From a virus: a stretch of DNA of 64,000 nucleotides. The stretch lies in IMG/VR virus record IMGVR_UViG_3300031787_010241, positions 1 to 64,000 of that record; one strand, written 5' to 3'. How positions within the stretch are numbered: position 1 is the first letter of the stretch; each line of letters opens with the position of its first letter. The position numbers and the translations under genes are program-made. Positions 52,094 to 60,575 of the stretch are shown here, one piece after another. The notes beneath the pieces were generated by a model that was given only the letters and a program-made list of their open reading frames with translations, did no database searches and was not told the DNA's origin.

Positions 52094-53050
52094 TTATTTT
52101 TCTCCTGATTTTCCTAACTTTTGTTTTTCAAGCTCAATCATTTTTTCGATTTCCGCTTTTCTAAATTCTAGATTTTGTAATCTTCTTTCTCCGACTTTGA
52201 ATATATCGTCTTCGACAGGAGTGTTTCTATATGACTTAACTTTTGTTTGACCTTCAAAATTTATATTGCTTAACAGATACGGTTCGTCATACCTTGTTAT
52301 TTCAGTTGTTACTTTTCTAATTTTATTTTTCTTATTAGCGAATGCAACATATCTTTTTCTATCTAAATCAACGAATAAAAATACTTGTACATTTGATTCA
52401 GAATATTTTGTAGAGTCAAAACCCCTTGATGTTACTTCAAAAAAAGTATCACCATCTTTATCAACCAAACTTCTTATGTAGGTAAATGGTTTTACTTGTA
52501 CGTGAAATGTTTTACCACCCGCAGTTACCGCAATATCCATTCCCTTTCTAGTGTCTCTAATATCACCAGAACAAAATCTTACAATTTTGGCGTTCTCACC
52601 GAAAAATTCTTGTAATATTTGAATTGCATAATCTTCATTTTGATTTCCCCTCTCAATTGTGGTTTTATTCAATTCTACTAATTCATCAGTGATTGGACCC
52701 TTAAATAATCTTTCTGCGTTCAGAGTAATCCACTCCATGAATTTTTTAGGAGTTAATTCAGTATCAGGTTCATCCTCATGAAACAAGGACTCCATTTTTC
52801 GTCTTACTTTGGTATTGGTGTCAAATCTGTTAAGTATCGACCATTCATCTTTACCAGGTATATGCTGATAAACCCCAATGACCCCAAAATCGGTGGCACA
52901 ACCCTCATCAGGGTTTTCAATTTTACCCCAATTAGATGGGGAATAAACATCTTTCAATGTTTTCCTAATATGAGCGGCAATAGGGTCTGTTGGTCTTTTG
53001 AAATATTCTGATAGTATCTTATACTGACCCTCTGAAATTGTAATTTTCAT
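52094..53050 (-). CDS. PD-(D/E)XK nuclease-like protein in the head module
   Basis: 318 residues. After a helical domain, residues 130-190 follow a PD-(D/E)XK core: ERGNQNEDYAIQILQEFFGE (E139), then SGDIRDTRKGMDIAVTAGGK (D172) and FHVQVKPF (Q185-V-K187), i.e. D-x12-Q-x-K. The leader MKITISEGQYKILSEYF has I-S-E|G at 5-8 and L-S-E|Y at 13-16, both prohead-protease-like. A head-packaged nuclease delivered with the genome, or a DNA-end processing enzyme, are possibilities. No T4 head counterpart is known. Long C-terminal helix (EFRKAEIEKMIELEKQKLG). Confidence 0.72.
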   Translation of the reverse strand: MKITISEGQYKILSEYFKRPTDPIAAHIRKTLKDVYSPSNWGKIENPDEGCATDFGVIGVYQHIPGKDEWSILNRFDTNTKVRRKMESLFHEDEPDTELTPKKFMEWITLNAERLFKGPITDELVELNKTTIERGNQNEDYAIQILQEFFGENAKIVRFCSGDIRDTRKGMDIAVTAGGKTFHVQVKPFTYIRSLVDKDGDTFFEVTSRGFDSTKYSESNVQVFLFVDLDRKRYVAFANKKNKIRKVTTEITRYDEPYLLSNINFEGQTKVKSYRNTPVEDDIFKVGERRLQNLEFRKAEIEKMIELEKQKLGKSGEK

Positions 53051-53055
53051 ATCTG

Positions 53056-53062
53056 ATAAATA
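53056..53062 (-). promoter_or_regulatory. TATTTAT element within a small inverted repeat
   Basis: Only 5 bases before the nuclease-like start at 53050. It is inside CTGATAAATATATCAG (53053-53068), a perfect 6-base inverted repeat, which may be a regulator site. Confidence 0.35.
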
Positions 53063-53075
53063 TATCAGAATAAAA

Positions 53076-53099
53076 AAAAGGAGGGTTTCCCCTCCTTTT
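53076..53099 (-). terminator. Intrinsic terminator after the small DUF4494-like gene
   Basis: 10-bp stem (AAAAGGAGGG/CCCTCCTTTT) with a 4-base loop and T-run on the reverse strand, 22 bases past the stop at 53122. It separates protease and nuclease-like units. Confidence 0.87.
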
Positions 53100-53121
53100 A
53101 CAACTATTGATAATTTTTTGA

Positions 53122-53331
53122 TTATCCTATCACTTCATCAATTTTACTTTCTACAATAGCTGTTATTCTCCAGTCTTCCGAATAGTTCTCAAAAACCTTT
53201 GTCACTTTTGCTTCAACATCAGTCGGTGAATAACCTTTAACTAATTTTTCCTGTCTTAATTTTTTAATTTTACCTGTTTCGGAGTCAGGCATGTCTGTTG
53301 TAATTTTTGCTACAAAATATTTTTCGTCCAT
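53122..53331 (-). CDS. Small DUF4494-like protein
   Basis: 69 residues. KYFVAKITTDMPDSETGKIK, then KLVKGYSPTDVEAKVTKVF and a beta end (RITAIVESKIDEVIG). This matches the layout of the Bacteroidota family DUF4494 (a strand, a variable dGk loop, a Y-x-V-x-A-S-x-T-E-A-E-like helix and a final strand). Function of that family is not known. It lies 11 bases after the protease gene and could be its partner, or a host-derived small regulator. Confidence 0.6.
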   Translation of the reverse strand: MDEKYFVAKITTDMPDSETGKIKKLRQEKLVKGYSPTDVEAKVTKVFENYSEDWRITAIVESKIDEVIG

Positions 53332-53342
53332 TTTATTGAGTT

Positions 53343-54068
53343 TTAGTAACCCAAATAATCGTTCAATTTCTTCATTAAGTCAAGCGATTTGTCGGTTGGG
53401 CCACCAAATTCTCTTTCAGCTTTCATTTTTTTCTCCTCATCCAAGTTTTCTTCAAACTTAAATCTGTCATCAGGTTCAGTGAAAAGATAAGCACCAGGAG
53501 TGGATGGAGACCATACAAGGTCAAAACAAATCAACTCAAAGTCATCCTGTACTTCGTTTTGTTCCCCAATTTTTTTAAGCGACCCTACACCACGAGATGA
53601 TATACCAAGTGTAACACCTTGTCTTAAAAGATTTGCCGCTTGGTCTCCTTTGGTTGATACAATACCTCTCTCATGAAAACCTGGTGAAGTTAATAATTTT
53701 AATTTACCCATAAGAACAGGACCTTCCCACCATATATCACTAATTGAATGAGAAACTCTGTCCAAGTCAACAAGTGATGACTCAGGGTGATTAAGTTCGG
53801 ATAAAGCAATACCCTTGTTAATCATTTTCTTATAATTGTCGGCTTCTCTCTTTAATACTTTTTCAGGATATATTCTTCCGTTTCTGTTTGGGGTGTTAAA
53901 TTTCTGAAGTACTGCGTAGAATTCAAATGGTTTTGAATGGTCCAACATTCCTTTGGACTCATGTATCAAATCAACATTACGTTTTTCAGTTGGTGATAAG
54001 TATCCAGCATCGTATTCGATTAGAATGCCTTTGCCTGATTGTCCGGGTTTCAAAACTTCCATATTCAT
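53343..54068 (-). CDS. Prohead maturation protease, T4 gp21-like
   Basis: 241 residues. Fits the gp21 (S80) family: KFNTPNRNGRIYP (about 57-68), IALSELNHPESSLVDLDRVS with catalytic H94, and VTLGISSRGVGSLKK with the Ser near 157-158. Gp21 cleaves the core and shell proteins after L/I-x-E during prohead maturation and then digests itself. A second in-frame ATG lies 2 codons inside. Position beside the core and capsid genes is as in T4. Confidence 0.92.
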   Translation of the reverse strand: MNMEVLKPGQSGKGILIEYDAGYLSPTEKRNVDLIHESKGMLDHSKPFEFYAVLQKFNTPNRNGRIYPEKVLKREADNYKKMINKGIALSELNHPESSLVDLDRVSHSISDIWWEGPVLMGKLKLLTSPGFHERGIVSTKGDQAANLLRQGVTLGISSRGVGSLKKIGEQNEVQDDFELICFDLVWSPSTPGAYLFTEPDDRFKFEENLDEEKKMKAEREFGGPTDKSLDLMKKLNDYLGY

Positions 54069-54076
54069 TTTTTATA

Positions 54077-54083
54077 ATAAATA
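54077..54083 (-). promoter_or_regulatory. TATTTAT element before the prohead protease
   Basis: 8 bases before the start at 54068. Confidence 0.45.
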
Positions 54084-54092
54084 CTTTGTTTT

Positions 54093-54557
54093 TCAACTTT
54101 GTAGTATAGTTTCCTTTGGTTTGACGGTTTTACGTAAATAAAATTTGAAGTATTCGTTTTTTGTGAAGTGTATTGATATTATTTCCTTGGTTACTTTTTT
54201 CAATATATCCTTTAATTTTTTTGATTTAAAATCTAAATCTTTCTTTTTAATATAAAAATTTATCTCTAGATTTAAAAACGATTTTTTCTTTAGAGATAAT
54301 CCACTTGACCTTAAATCTAAATCCACAATAAAGTTTTCCTCAAAGACTAATCTATCTAATATTTCATGTACCGTATGTTTAATCGACCTTGTTAGATTTA
54401 ATACAACCCTTTGCCAGTTATCAGAATCAACAATTGGTTCTACCCAAGTTTGTATGTTTAAATATAAAGACTTAAATTCAACTGAATCTACCGTGCCATA
54501 AATCACCTTCGCATTTTTAAATCCTGCGATTGGTGAAGTTTTCCCTTTTTTCATCAA
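54093..54557 (-). CDS. Hypothetical protein of the head module
   Basis: 154 residues. Basic start (KKGKTSPIAGFKNAKVIYG), alpha/beta middle (SLYLNIQTWVEPIVDSDNWQ, TRSIKHTVHEILDRLVFEEN) and a Lys-rich beta end (KDLDFKSKKLKDILKKVTKE). No family recognised. It stands where T4 has small core genes (67, 68) but has no visible similarity to them. Divergent with the bS21 gene. Confidence 0.65.
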   Translation of the reverse strand: MMKKGKTSPIAGFKNAKVIYGTVDSVEFKSLYLNIQTWVEPIVDSDNWQRVVLNLTRSIKHTVHEILDRLVFEENFIVDLDLRSSGLSLKKKSFLNLEINFYIKKKDLDFKSKKLKDILKKVTKEIISIHFTKNEYFKFYLRKTVKPKETILQS

Positions 54558-54595
54558 CTTTTCATTTTACCGATGTTTATTTTTAAAAAAATAAG

Positions 54596-54603
54596 TATAT
54601 TTG
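54596..54603 (+). promoter_or_regulatory. TATATTTG, possible host -7 box before bS21
   Basis: Fits TAnnTTTG of Bacteroidota promoters, 45 bases before the ATG at 54649, but no TTTG lies at the correct distance upstream (only TTTA at 54576-54579 with a short spacing). Confidence 0.35.
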
Positions 54604-54636
54604 TATCGGTAGTCAAAAAAAATTCAATTTAAGCGT

Positions 54637-54643
54637 TATTTAT
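54637..54643 (+). promoter_or_regulatory. TATTTAT element before bS21
   Basis: 5 bases before the ATG at 54649. With no Shine-Dalgarno sequence between them, this element is the only leader signal close to the start codon. Confidence 0.35.
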
Positions 54644-54648
54644 TATAT

Positions 54649-54837
54649 ATGTTAATTGTCAAAGTAGATAAAAACGGTATTGAGAGAGCATTAAAGTTAC
54701 TCAAAAGTAAAGTGATTAAGACCCGACAGTCAAGTCAACTCGTCGAAAGAAAGGAGTATGAAAAGAAGTCGGTTAGAAAAAGAAAAATGTTGAAAAAGGC
54801 CAAGTATGTTCAGAAAATGAAAAACAAAGACTTTTAA
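54649..54837 (+). CDS. rpsU: Phage-encoded ribosomal protein bS21
   Basis: 62 residues, the length of bacterial bS21 (about 60-70). MLIVKVDKNGIERALKLLKS opens as in Bacteroidota bS21 (MLI-x-V-x-[ED]G-x-[IS]-[ED]RALK), followed by the basic helices KEYEKKSVRKRKMLKKAKYV and QKMKNKDF. bS21 sits on the 30S platform near the mRNA exit and the 3' end of 16S rRNA and affects initiation. It is the only forward gene in the head module and overlaps the reverse gene at 54834 by 4 bases. The host-type gene in flavobacteria has a strong Shine-Dalgarno sequence; here none is present, so the phage copy should escape that autoregulation (inference). Confidence 0.93.
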   Translation: MLIVKVDKNGIERALKLLKSKVIKTRQSSQLVERKEYEKKSVRKRKMLKKAKYVQKMKNKDF

Positions 54838-55550
54838 AGATTCTCGTTAAGATTCTTTAATTTGAAATAAGTAAATTTGTCGTATTTTTCTGAAACCACC
54901 TTTTCCAAAGTTTCATTAATCCTACTTTTAGTTTCTGTGTCAGCATTCTCTTTAATTGTCTCCAATTTTTTGGTGACACTTTCTTTTAGTTGCTCAAAAT
55001 TACCCTCTAATTCTTTATCGTCAGTCTTAAGAAAATCAACTAATTCTTTCTTTTCAGACTCATTCAAACTTTCAATAAAATTAGAAATTGTTTTATTAGC
55101 AACATTTACCATAGTACTTAATGGTAAATTAACAACTTCTTTTTTATCTGCAGGTTTTTTCTTTAACGACTCTTTAATCAATTTTTTGCTAGATAATCTA
55201 GATTCAATTGTGAGAACATCATTAGAGAATAGATTGTCGATAGTAGAGTAATTGTTATCTGACTTTACATTAACCACCCAATTAGATAAATCAACAAGGG
55301 TTGAATTTTTAATCTTATTGATTGTATTTTCATATATCGTTATACATTCGTAGATATAATCATCCACAATAGATTCATTCAAACCTTTATTAGAATTCAA
55401 TTCATCATATAGATAAAAAAGTTTTGAAATGTTTTTATTTTCCAATACATTCTTTTTGAAATTTTTCATTTCAGTCTTGAATGTTCCGTTAGAATAAGAT
55501 TCTAACATCAATTTTTCTATCTTTGATTTTAATAAACCGAACTTTACCAT
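54834..55550 (-). CDS. Helical head-module protein, probable core component
   Basis: 238 residues, almost wholly helical, Lys/Glu/Asn/Ser-rich, with KFGLLKSKIEKLMLESYSNG at the start, and several L/I-x-E tripeptides further on (INETLEK, LNESEKK). Located between portal and protease, where T4 has core genes 67 and 68, and its composition suits a core protein. No direct similarity to them is visible. Own promoter-like palindrome upstream. Confidence 0.65.
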   Translation of the reverse strand: MVKFGLLKSKIEKLMLESYSNGTFKTEMKNFKKNVLENKNISKLFYLYDELNSNKGLNESIVDDYIYECITIYENTINKIKNSTLVDLSNWVVNVKSDNNYSTIDNLFSNDVLTIESRLSSKKLIKESLKKKPADKKEVVNLPLSTMVNVANKTISNFIESLNESEKKELVDFLKTDDKELEGNFEQLKESVTKKLETIKENADTETKSRINETLEKVVSEKYDKFTYFKLKNLNENL

Positions 55551-55562
55551 GTCTTTTTATTT

Positions 55563-55569
55563 ATAAATA
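55563..55569 (-). promoter_or_regulatory. TATTTAT element, in palindrome TATTTATAAATA
   Basis: 12 bases before the start at 55550. On the same strand the companion TATAAATA (55558-55565) leaves 7 bases to the ATG. Confidence 0.55.
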
Positions 55570-57369
55570 TCAATCCCTCAAGAGTTTTGACAATTCAGAC
55601 TCAATTTCCCCCAAAGAATTTTTAGCTCTTGATAAATCGATAAAACTATCTGATTCAGTTAGACTATCATTCTCTAGTAAAATTTTCAAATTATCCCTCT
55701 TAAACGACTCGGGAATTGGCGGTTCTTCACCTCCTGCCGGTGGAGATGGTGGGGGAGCTCCTCCCATTTCTTCACCTCCTGGTGGTGGAGGTGGTGCTCC
55801 TCCAGCCGCAGTACCTCCAGTGATAGAACCATATAATTTATCGATATTATCAAATATACCTGTATGTGTAATGATTGTTGCGGTGTTAGTCAATTCTGCA
55901 CCAACTGCCTTTTCAATTCTTTGTTGTTGTAAATCAAGTTTAATTTCTTCATCAGAAAAACCAAGTACGTGTTTTTTAGCCCAAGAAACTGACACAGGTG
56001 CAATACCTTCGATGGCGGTAACCGCGTCTTTATATAATAAAACTTTTTCTTTCCAAACGTCAATTTTAAGTAAATCTGCTTGGGTTGACGGATTGGTTAA
56101 CCCTAATGTAAAGTTTGATAACTCATCTTCAAATCCCATCAAGAACAAGTGAATGATTGCGATTTTATTTAATTCGGCAATCATACATTTTTGAATTCTA
56201 TTGATTGTGCGAGCAAAACGAATATCCTGTAATGATAAATTTTTACCTTCACCAACAACTTCTTCAAACCCTAAAAATGCTTTTGGTACGCGAAGTGCGG
56301 TCAAAAGTTTCTTTTGGATATATTCAATATCCGCAATTTCTGACAGGTTTTGAGCACCAGGTAATGTATCAATTGGGTTTGGAGCTGCCGCGTCTCTAAC
56401 AGGGATAAAGTAATCTTGGTCAACGGCCATTTGATTAAATCTCATATCAACATTACCTGTTTTATTGTCAACAACTTGGTCACGTTTGAATTTGTTGGCG
56501 ACACGTTGTACATACGCCTCCACATCTTTATCGTCCATATTACCAACAAACACTTTGAATACCCTTCTTTCAGGTGCTCTCGATGTTCTATAAATCAACA
56601 TAGCATCTTCAGATAACAATAATTGTTTCCAAATACGACGAGCCTTTTCCAACATAGATGTACCGTATGGCAGCTTTCTGTCATCACCCATCAATCTAAA
56701 GTGAGCAATTTCCCATGAATTAAATTCCATGTCCTTTGCTTTCCACTTAAATCTTAACCCTCTATTTTCTTTTGGTTCTTCTACATTCTGTGATTTTGCC
56801 GGCATACCACGTTCCAAACGCTCAATCTCAATGTTCGGTAACTGCATACACCCAACAACACCCTTTTCAGGGTCTAATTTCAAATACACAAAGTTATCAC
56901 CATACTTACAAGTGTTTCTAGTCCACATAGGTAAGTTGGTGTTAATATCTAAAACATTGTTAAATAAATCGGTTAGAATACCCTTAATTCTTTTTGATTC
57001 AGAATAAATCTGAAGCATATAACCATTCTGGTCAACGGTTGTTGACTCTTCACCGTAGATATCCAAAGCCGCTGAAATCTCGGGAGTATATTCCATAGAT
57101 TCATAATCATAAAACGAAGCCAATCTTGTTGGTTCGTAATAAACCGCTTGGGTATAAAGATTACTTTCTATTTTAGTCCATTGATTTGCTAAATAAAAAG
57201 TTTGTTGAGCTTGTAACAGCTCTTTATCGTATTCTTGTTTTGAAGTTGTGCGAAGTAACTCCTTCTTATCGAATTTGTAGGTTGGATAATCCTGGTTGAG
57301 TAACGCATTTGGACCAAATGCTCTCGTTAACCTTTGCCAAACCGTAATTTGATTATTGTTATTCTCCAT
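55570..57369 (-). CDS. Portal vertex protein, T4 gp20-like
   Basis: 599 residues, near the size of gp20 (524) with extra C-terminal length. Gp20-type features: YDYESMEYTPEISAALDIYG (about 87-106), GDNFVYLKLDPEKGVVGCMQ, IAHFRLMGDDRKLPYGTSML, LEKARRIWKQLLLSEDAMLI and RRVFKVFVGNM; then IEYIQKKLLTALRVPKAFLG. The C-terminal 60 residues contain a Pro/Gly stretch (GGAPPPPPGGEEMGGAPPP) and acidic helix. Forms the dodecameric ring through which DNA enters, nucleates prohead assembly, and binds terminase. Confidence 0.95.
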   Translation of the reverse strand: MENNNNQITVWQRLTRAFGPNALLNQDYPTYKFDKKELLRTTSKQEYDKELLQAQQTFYLANQWTKIESNLYTQAVYYEPTRLASFYDYESMEYTPEISAALDIYGEESTTVDQNGYMLQIYSESKRIKGILTDLFNNVLDINTNLPMWTRNTCKYGDNFVYLKLDPEKGVVGCMQLPNIEIERLERGMPAKSQNVEEPKENRGLRFKWKAKDMEFNSWEIAHFRLMGDDRKLPYGTSMLEKARRIWKQLLLSEDAMLIYRTSRAPERRVFKVFVGNMDDKDVEAYVQRVANKFKRDQVVDNKTGNVDMRFNQMAVDQDYFIPVRDAAAPNPIDTLPGAQNLSEIADIEYIQKKLLTALRVPKAFLGFEEVVGEGKNLSLQDIRFARTINRIQKCMIAELNKIAIIHLFLMGFEDELSNFTLGLTNPSTQADLLKIDVWKEKVLLYKDAVTAIEGIAPVSVSWAKKHVLGFSDEEIKLDLQQQRIEKAVGAELTNTATIITHTGIFDNIDKLYGSITGGTAAGGAPPPPPGGEEMGGAPPPSPPAGGEEPPIPESFKRDNLKILLENDSLTESDSFIDLSRAKNSLGEIESELSKLLRD

Positions 57370-57427
57370 AGGGTAATTTTAATCACCACAAATAATAACT
57401 AAATAGATATTATTTTGTTGGTTTTAT

Positions 57428-57434
57428 ATAAATA
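57428..57434 (-). promoter_or_regulatory. TATTTAT element, distant, before the portal gene
   Basis: 58 bases before the portal start, directly abutting the terminase stop at 57435; may be the promoter of a portal transcript with a long leader. Confidence 0.35.
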
Positions 57435-59195
57435 TTATCTACCTCCAAATAACCAACCGTATTTCATATAATCATCTTTGGTTATATTATTACCGTTAAA
57501 TTGATTGGTTCTATCTGTATAATTTGGTATTACCGGATTAAATGCGATTTGAGCACTTACATTATCGTTATTACTGACAGACCAAGATTCTAACATCGCT
57601 TTTGTCTGTTCTGTAACTTTTGTTAATTGTGAGAATGAAGATTCCGCAACATAACAAGCCATAGCGATTGACATGATTAAGTCATCGTGGTGACCTTTTT
57701 GGTGGTCAGGTCGTCCGTTTATATAAACAAACGTATTCATCTCGTTAAACAAACGATTACTGTAAATCTTAAATTCGTGTCTCATTGCTTCCTCAAAAGC
57801 CGCAATAATCTGTACTCGTTTATTGTTAAAATTTATTCCCGGTATTTTTTCAGCAGCCTTTGGGTCCCACTTCCATTTGTTCGCGGTATCAACACCATCA
57901 ACATATAAGTCCTTATATCCTATTTCTTGCATTTTTCTTGCGGTAGAAACGCCCATTCCACCAGTGATATCAATCACAACAAAACAAGAATACATATTTG
58001 CCCATTTGTAACAAACATCGGCCATGGTGTCAGGAGGAAGTTTTCCAACAAACTCCGCAACTTGTTCTCTAGTATCAAAATCAATTATTTGAAACGAACT
58101 AAAATCTTCACTATCACCCCTACTAACATCGACACCCATCACATACTTATGACCAATAACAGGTTCTTTCCAAATCCAAAGGGCGTTACCCATCATTTTA
58201 TTTTGTGGTTCTCGTATATAATTTTCCCTAACTTTTTGTAACAAATTTGAGTCAAATACGTTATCACCTGACCCCAAAAAGTTACATTCCAATTCCTGTG
58301 AAACCTTACGTTTGTCGTACTTAAGTTTCTTAACCATCCCCTCAAACCAAGCAGAACATGGCTTATAACCTGTGTCCATAATTGATTTTAACTCAACGTA
58401 ATCTCGTTTTTCAAATGGTATATTTTCCCAACTTATAATATCATCAGGATTATATTCTTCTTTATTTAATAGATAATGAATAATGTCTTTTGTCTTAACA
58501 AGATATAAATCTTTTGTATATCTTGGGTCTCTAAACCAATACATTTCAGAAATTTTGAAATCGTTCATATTCCTTAATGCTTGGTCGTAGATTTCATAAT
58601 AGATTGGGTCATATCCGTTAGGAGTTGATACAACTATTACTTTACCACCCGTAGACAACGACGCCATACAAGCCGCCCAAAAATCACTGTCAGCGTCTAT
58701 AAATGCCGCCTCGTCAAATATTAATATCGTTGGGGTAAATCCACGTAATGCGTCTTTAGATGTTGCCACGGCTTTAACCTCACAACCATTATTTAATTTA
58801 TAATGTTTCTGTGAGTCTTTTTCTGTTGAAAAATCAATCCCAACCCAAGACGGCCATTGTGTCATAAATGCCCTAATTTTATTTGCCATTTCTTGAGATG
58901 TATCAAGTTTGTTGGCGATTATAAGAATTTTTTCAGGCTTAATTTTTTTAGCGAACGCCAGTTTTTTTGATATCCAAGCGGCGGTCACCGTAGATACCCC
59001 CGCCTGTCTATATTTTAACGCAATGTTTTCATTAAAGTTCTCATAATCCTCAAGTAAGGATATCTGGTCAGGGAATAATTCCAAAGGAACGTATTTTGAA
59101 ACTGTATTGTCATAGGTTTGTAGATATGTACGAAGGGCATATGAAGTATCCTTCATACACCTAACGTATTCAATCATCACTTGTTCTTTTGTCAT
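57435..59195 (-). CDS. Terminase large subunit, T4 gp17-like
   Basis: 586 residues. ATPase: Walker A-like KYRQAGVSTV (61-70, in the SRQ-x-G-[KS]-T position), Walker B ILIFDEAAF (157-165), coupling motif VVSTPNG (188-194). Nuclease: GVDVSRGDSEDFSS (D356), VIDITGGMG (D409) and HHDDLIMSIAMA (D504, D505). It packages and cuts concatemeric DNA as part of the motor docked at the portal. The Walker A Lys of standard P-loops is at a different place here (V67-S68-T69), a variation seen in gp17 relatives. Gene lies next to the portal. Confidence 0.95.
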   Translation of the reverse strand: MTKEQVMIEYVRCMKDTSYALRTYLQTYDNTVSKYVPLELFPDQISLLEDYENFNENIALKYRQAGVSTVTAAWISKKLAFAKKIKPEKILIIANKLDTSQEMANKIRAFMTQWPSWVGIDFSTEKDSQKHYKLNNGCEVKAVATSKDALRGFTPTILIFDEAAFIDADSDFWAACMASLSTGGKVIVVSTPNGYDPIYYEIYDQALRNMNDFKISEMYWFRDPRYTKDLYLVKTKDIIHYLLNKEEYNPDDIISWENIPFEKRDYVELKSIMDTGYKPCSAWFEGMVKKLKYDKRKVSQELECNFLGSGDNVFDSNLLQKVRENYIREPQNKMMGNALWIWKEPVIGHKYVMGVDVSRGDSEDFSSFQIIDFDTREQVAEFVGKLPPDTMADVCYKWANMYSCFVVIDITGGMGVSTARKMQEIGYKDLYVDGVDTANKWKWDPKAAEKIPGINFNNKRVQIIAAFEEAMRHEFKIYSNRLFNEMNTFVYINGRPDHQKGHHDDLIMSIAMACYVAESSFSQLTKVTEQTKAMLESWSVSNNDNVSAQIAFNPVIPNYTDRTNQFNGNNITKDDYMKYGWLFGGR

Positions 59196-59211
59196 AAGAT
59201 TGTATTTGTAT

Positions 59212-59218
59212 ATAAATA
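59212..59218 (-). promoter_or_regulatory. TATTTAT element before the terminase gene
   Basis: 16 bases before the start at 59195 and directly downstream of a terminator, so terminase would be separately transcribed. Confidence 0.55.
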
Positions 59219-59220
59219 TT

Positions 59221-59244
59221 AAACCCCCAACAATGTGGGGGTTT
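59221..59244 (-). terminator. Intrinsic terminator after the 441-residue head-module gene
   Basis: 9-bp stem (AAACCCCCA/TGGGGGTTT) around a 6-base loop, with T-rich sequence on both sides, 4 bases past the stop at 59249. Confidence 0.85.
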
Positions 59245-59248
59245 TTAA

Positions 59249-60574
59249 TTAAAGACCTAAACTACTTAAATCTACGTCATCGATATCATCGTCTTCCCAT
59301 TTGGAAGCTTCTTGTTCATATTCTTGTTTCTTCAAATCAGAAACAATCTCATCAACCATTCTTTGTATCGCTTTTGTTCCTGCCGGGTCTCCGTTTAATA
59401 CCGCTTTGGCAAATTTGAAAAAGTCCTCAGCCGGTAATTTAGAAAATCTCATGAACAAGTAATGTTGGATATGTTTCTTATCATCATCAAATAATTCAAT
59501 TGGATATGCCGCGGTGAATTTTTCCCAAAATATCGGACCTAATCTCATATCCCATATTTCCGCAGGTAATGTATCTTCAGACCCCATAACCATTTCGGCT
59601 TGACGTGGGTCATCAGGTAATCCGTGAGTACCAAATATTTCATAAACACCCTTAATCAATTCGTGAATAAGGAGTGGAAAAGTTGCGGCTCTTGCTTTAA
59701 CTGTTGGGGGGTCTGTTTCAGGGTCAACACTAGTTTGCCCCATTTGACCTCCACCGCTAGCAGCCATACTTTCCATATCAGGCATTACCCAATATAAATG
59801 GTCCATAAGCGATTGATTAACACCATATAAATTAACCAAATTCGGGTCAAGACGATTTAGTTCATCTCTAACCAACTCAAACATATAGTGTCCTTTTTTA
59901 GACGCACCTTGTATCAATGAATTAATAAATCTTCTTTTTGACTTCTCCAAATTAAATTTTTCAAACTCATCGGCAAAATCCTCAAGTTCTTCTTGGTGTT
60001 TGAAAGCCTGTTTTACATCTTCCTTACTTGGTGTTTGAGGTTCGGCTCTCATTCCTTCAGCCGAAGACATTGGACCTGAAACTAACTTCGCATCAAACTG
60101 CATTGCTCCTTCAGGAATTCCCATTTCTTTTTTAACCAAATCAACTGCCAGTCTTTCGAGATATTCCCTGTTCTGGAATTCAATTCTCATAACTTGTTGT
60201 AGCGATTGCATCGCCATTCCCATAAGTTGCATCAAAGGATTACGACCTTGTAAAGGTGCGGTAGTTCCTAAATAACGACCAACATTCTCTACAGAGTTTT
60301 TAAATCTTTGAGATGAAACCAATTCAACGAAATCACGGTCACCTGTTGGCATTGCCGGACTAGATGAAAATGGAGTTTCTCTACTTGTAATTTTTCTCTC
60401 GATATTGGGGTCCATTCTTTCAGGACCTTCATAATCGATTGGAGCTTCATTAATTTTTGTTTTCAACTTTTTCAAAGTATCTTTTTCTTTTTTTGTTAGA
60501 CCTTCAGTAACTAATTTTTTTTCCAATTTAGTTTTTGTCTCTAAAGTTTTTTTCATATTAGGATTAAAGCTCAT
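59249..60574 (-). CDS. Conserved-looking head-module protein, probably processed
   Basis: 441 residues. The Lys-rich N-terminus ends KLKTKINEAPIDYEG, with I41-N42-E43|A44, the same I-N-E|A as in the capsid protein, so protease processing is likely. A helical middle (LMQLMGMAMQSLQQVMRIEF) follows, then KSKRRFINSLIQGASKKGHY, a Met/Gly/Ser loop and an acidic helical C-terminus ending WEDDDIDDVDLSSLGL. No T4 homologue is recognised. Strong candidate for a virion head or neck component. Confidence 0.7.
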   Translation of the reverse strand: MSFNPNMKKTLETKTKLEKKLVTEGLTKKEKDTLKKLKTKINEAPIDYEGPERMDPNIERKITSRETPFSSSPAMPTGDRDFVELVSSQRFKNSVENVGRYLGTTAPLQGRNPLMQLMGMAMQSLQQVMRIEFQNREYLERLAVDLVKKEMGIPEGAMQFDAKLVSGPMSSAEGMRAEPQTPSKEDVKQAFKHQEELEDFADEFEKFNLEKSKRRFINSLIQGASKKGHYMFELVRDELNRLDPNLVNLYGVNQSLMDHLYWVMPDMESMAASGGGQMGQTSVDPETDPPTVKARAATFPLLIHELIKGVYEIFGTHGLPDDPRQAEMVMGSEDTLPAEIWDMRLGPIFWEKFTAAYPIELFDDDKKHIQHYLFMRFSKLPAEDFFKFAKAVLNGDPAGTKAIQRMVDEIVSDLKKQEYEQEASKWEDDDIDDVDLSSLGL

Positions 60575-60575
60575 T

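Noticed and set aside
54834-54880. Hairpin after the bS21 gene as a terminator
   Set aside because: The imperfect TTAAAGA/TCTTTAA pairing is short, lacks a T-run and lies inside the opposite gene.
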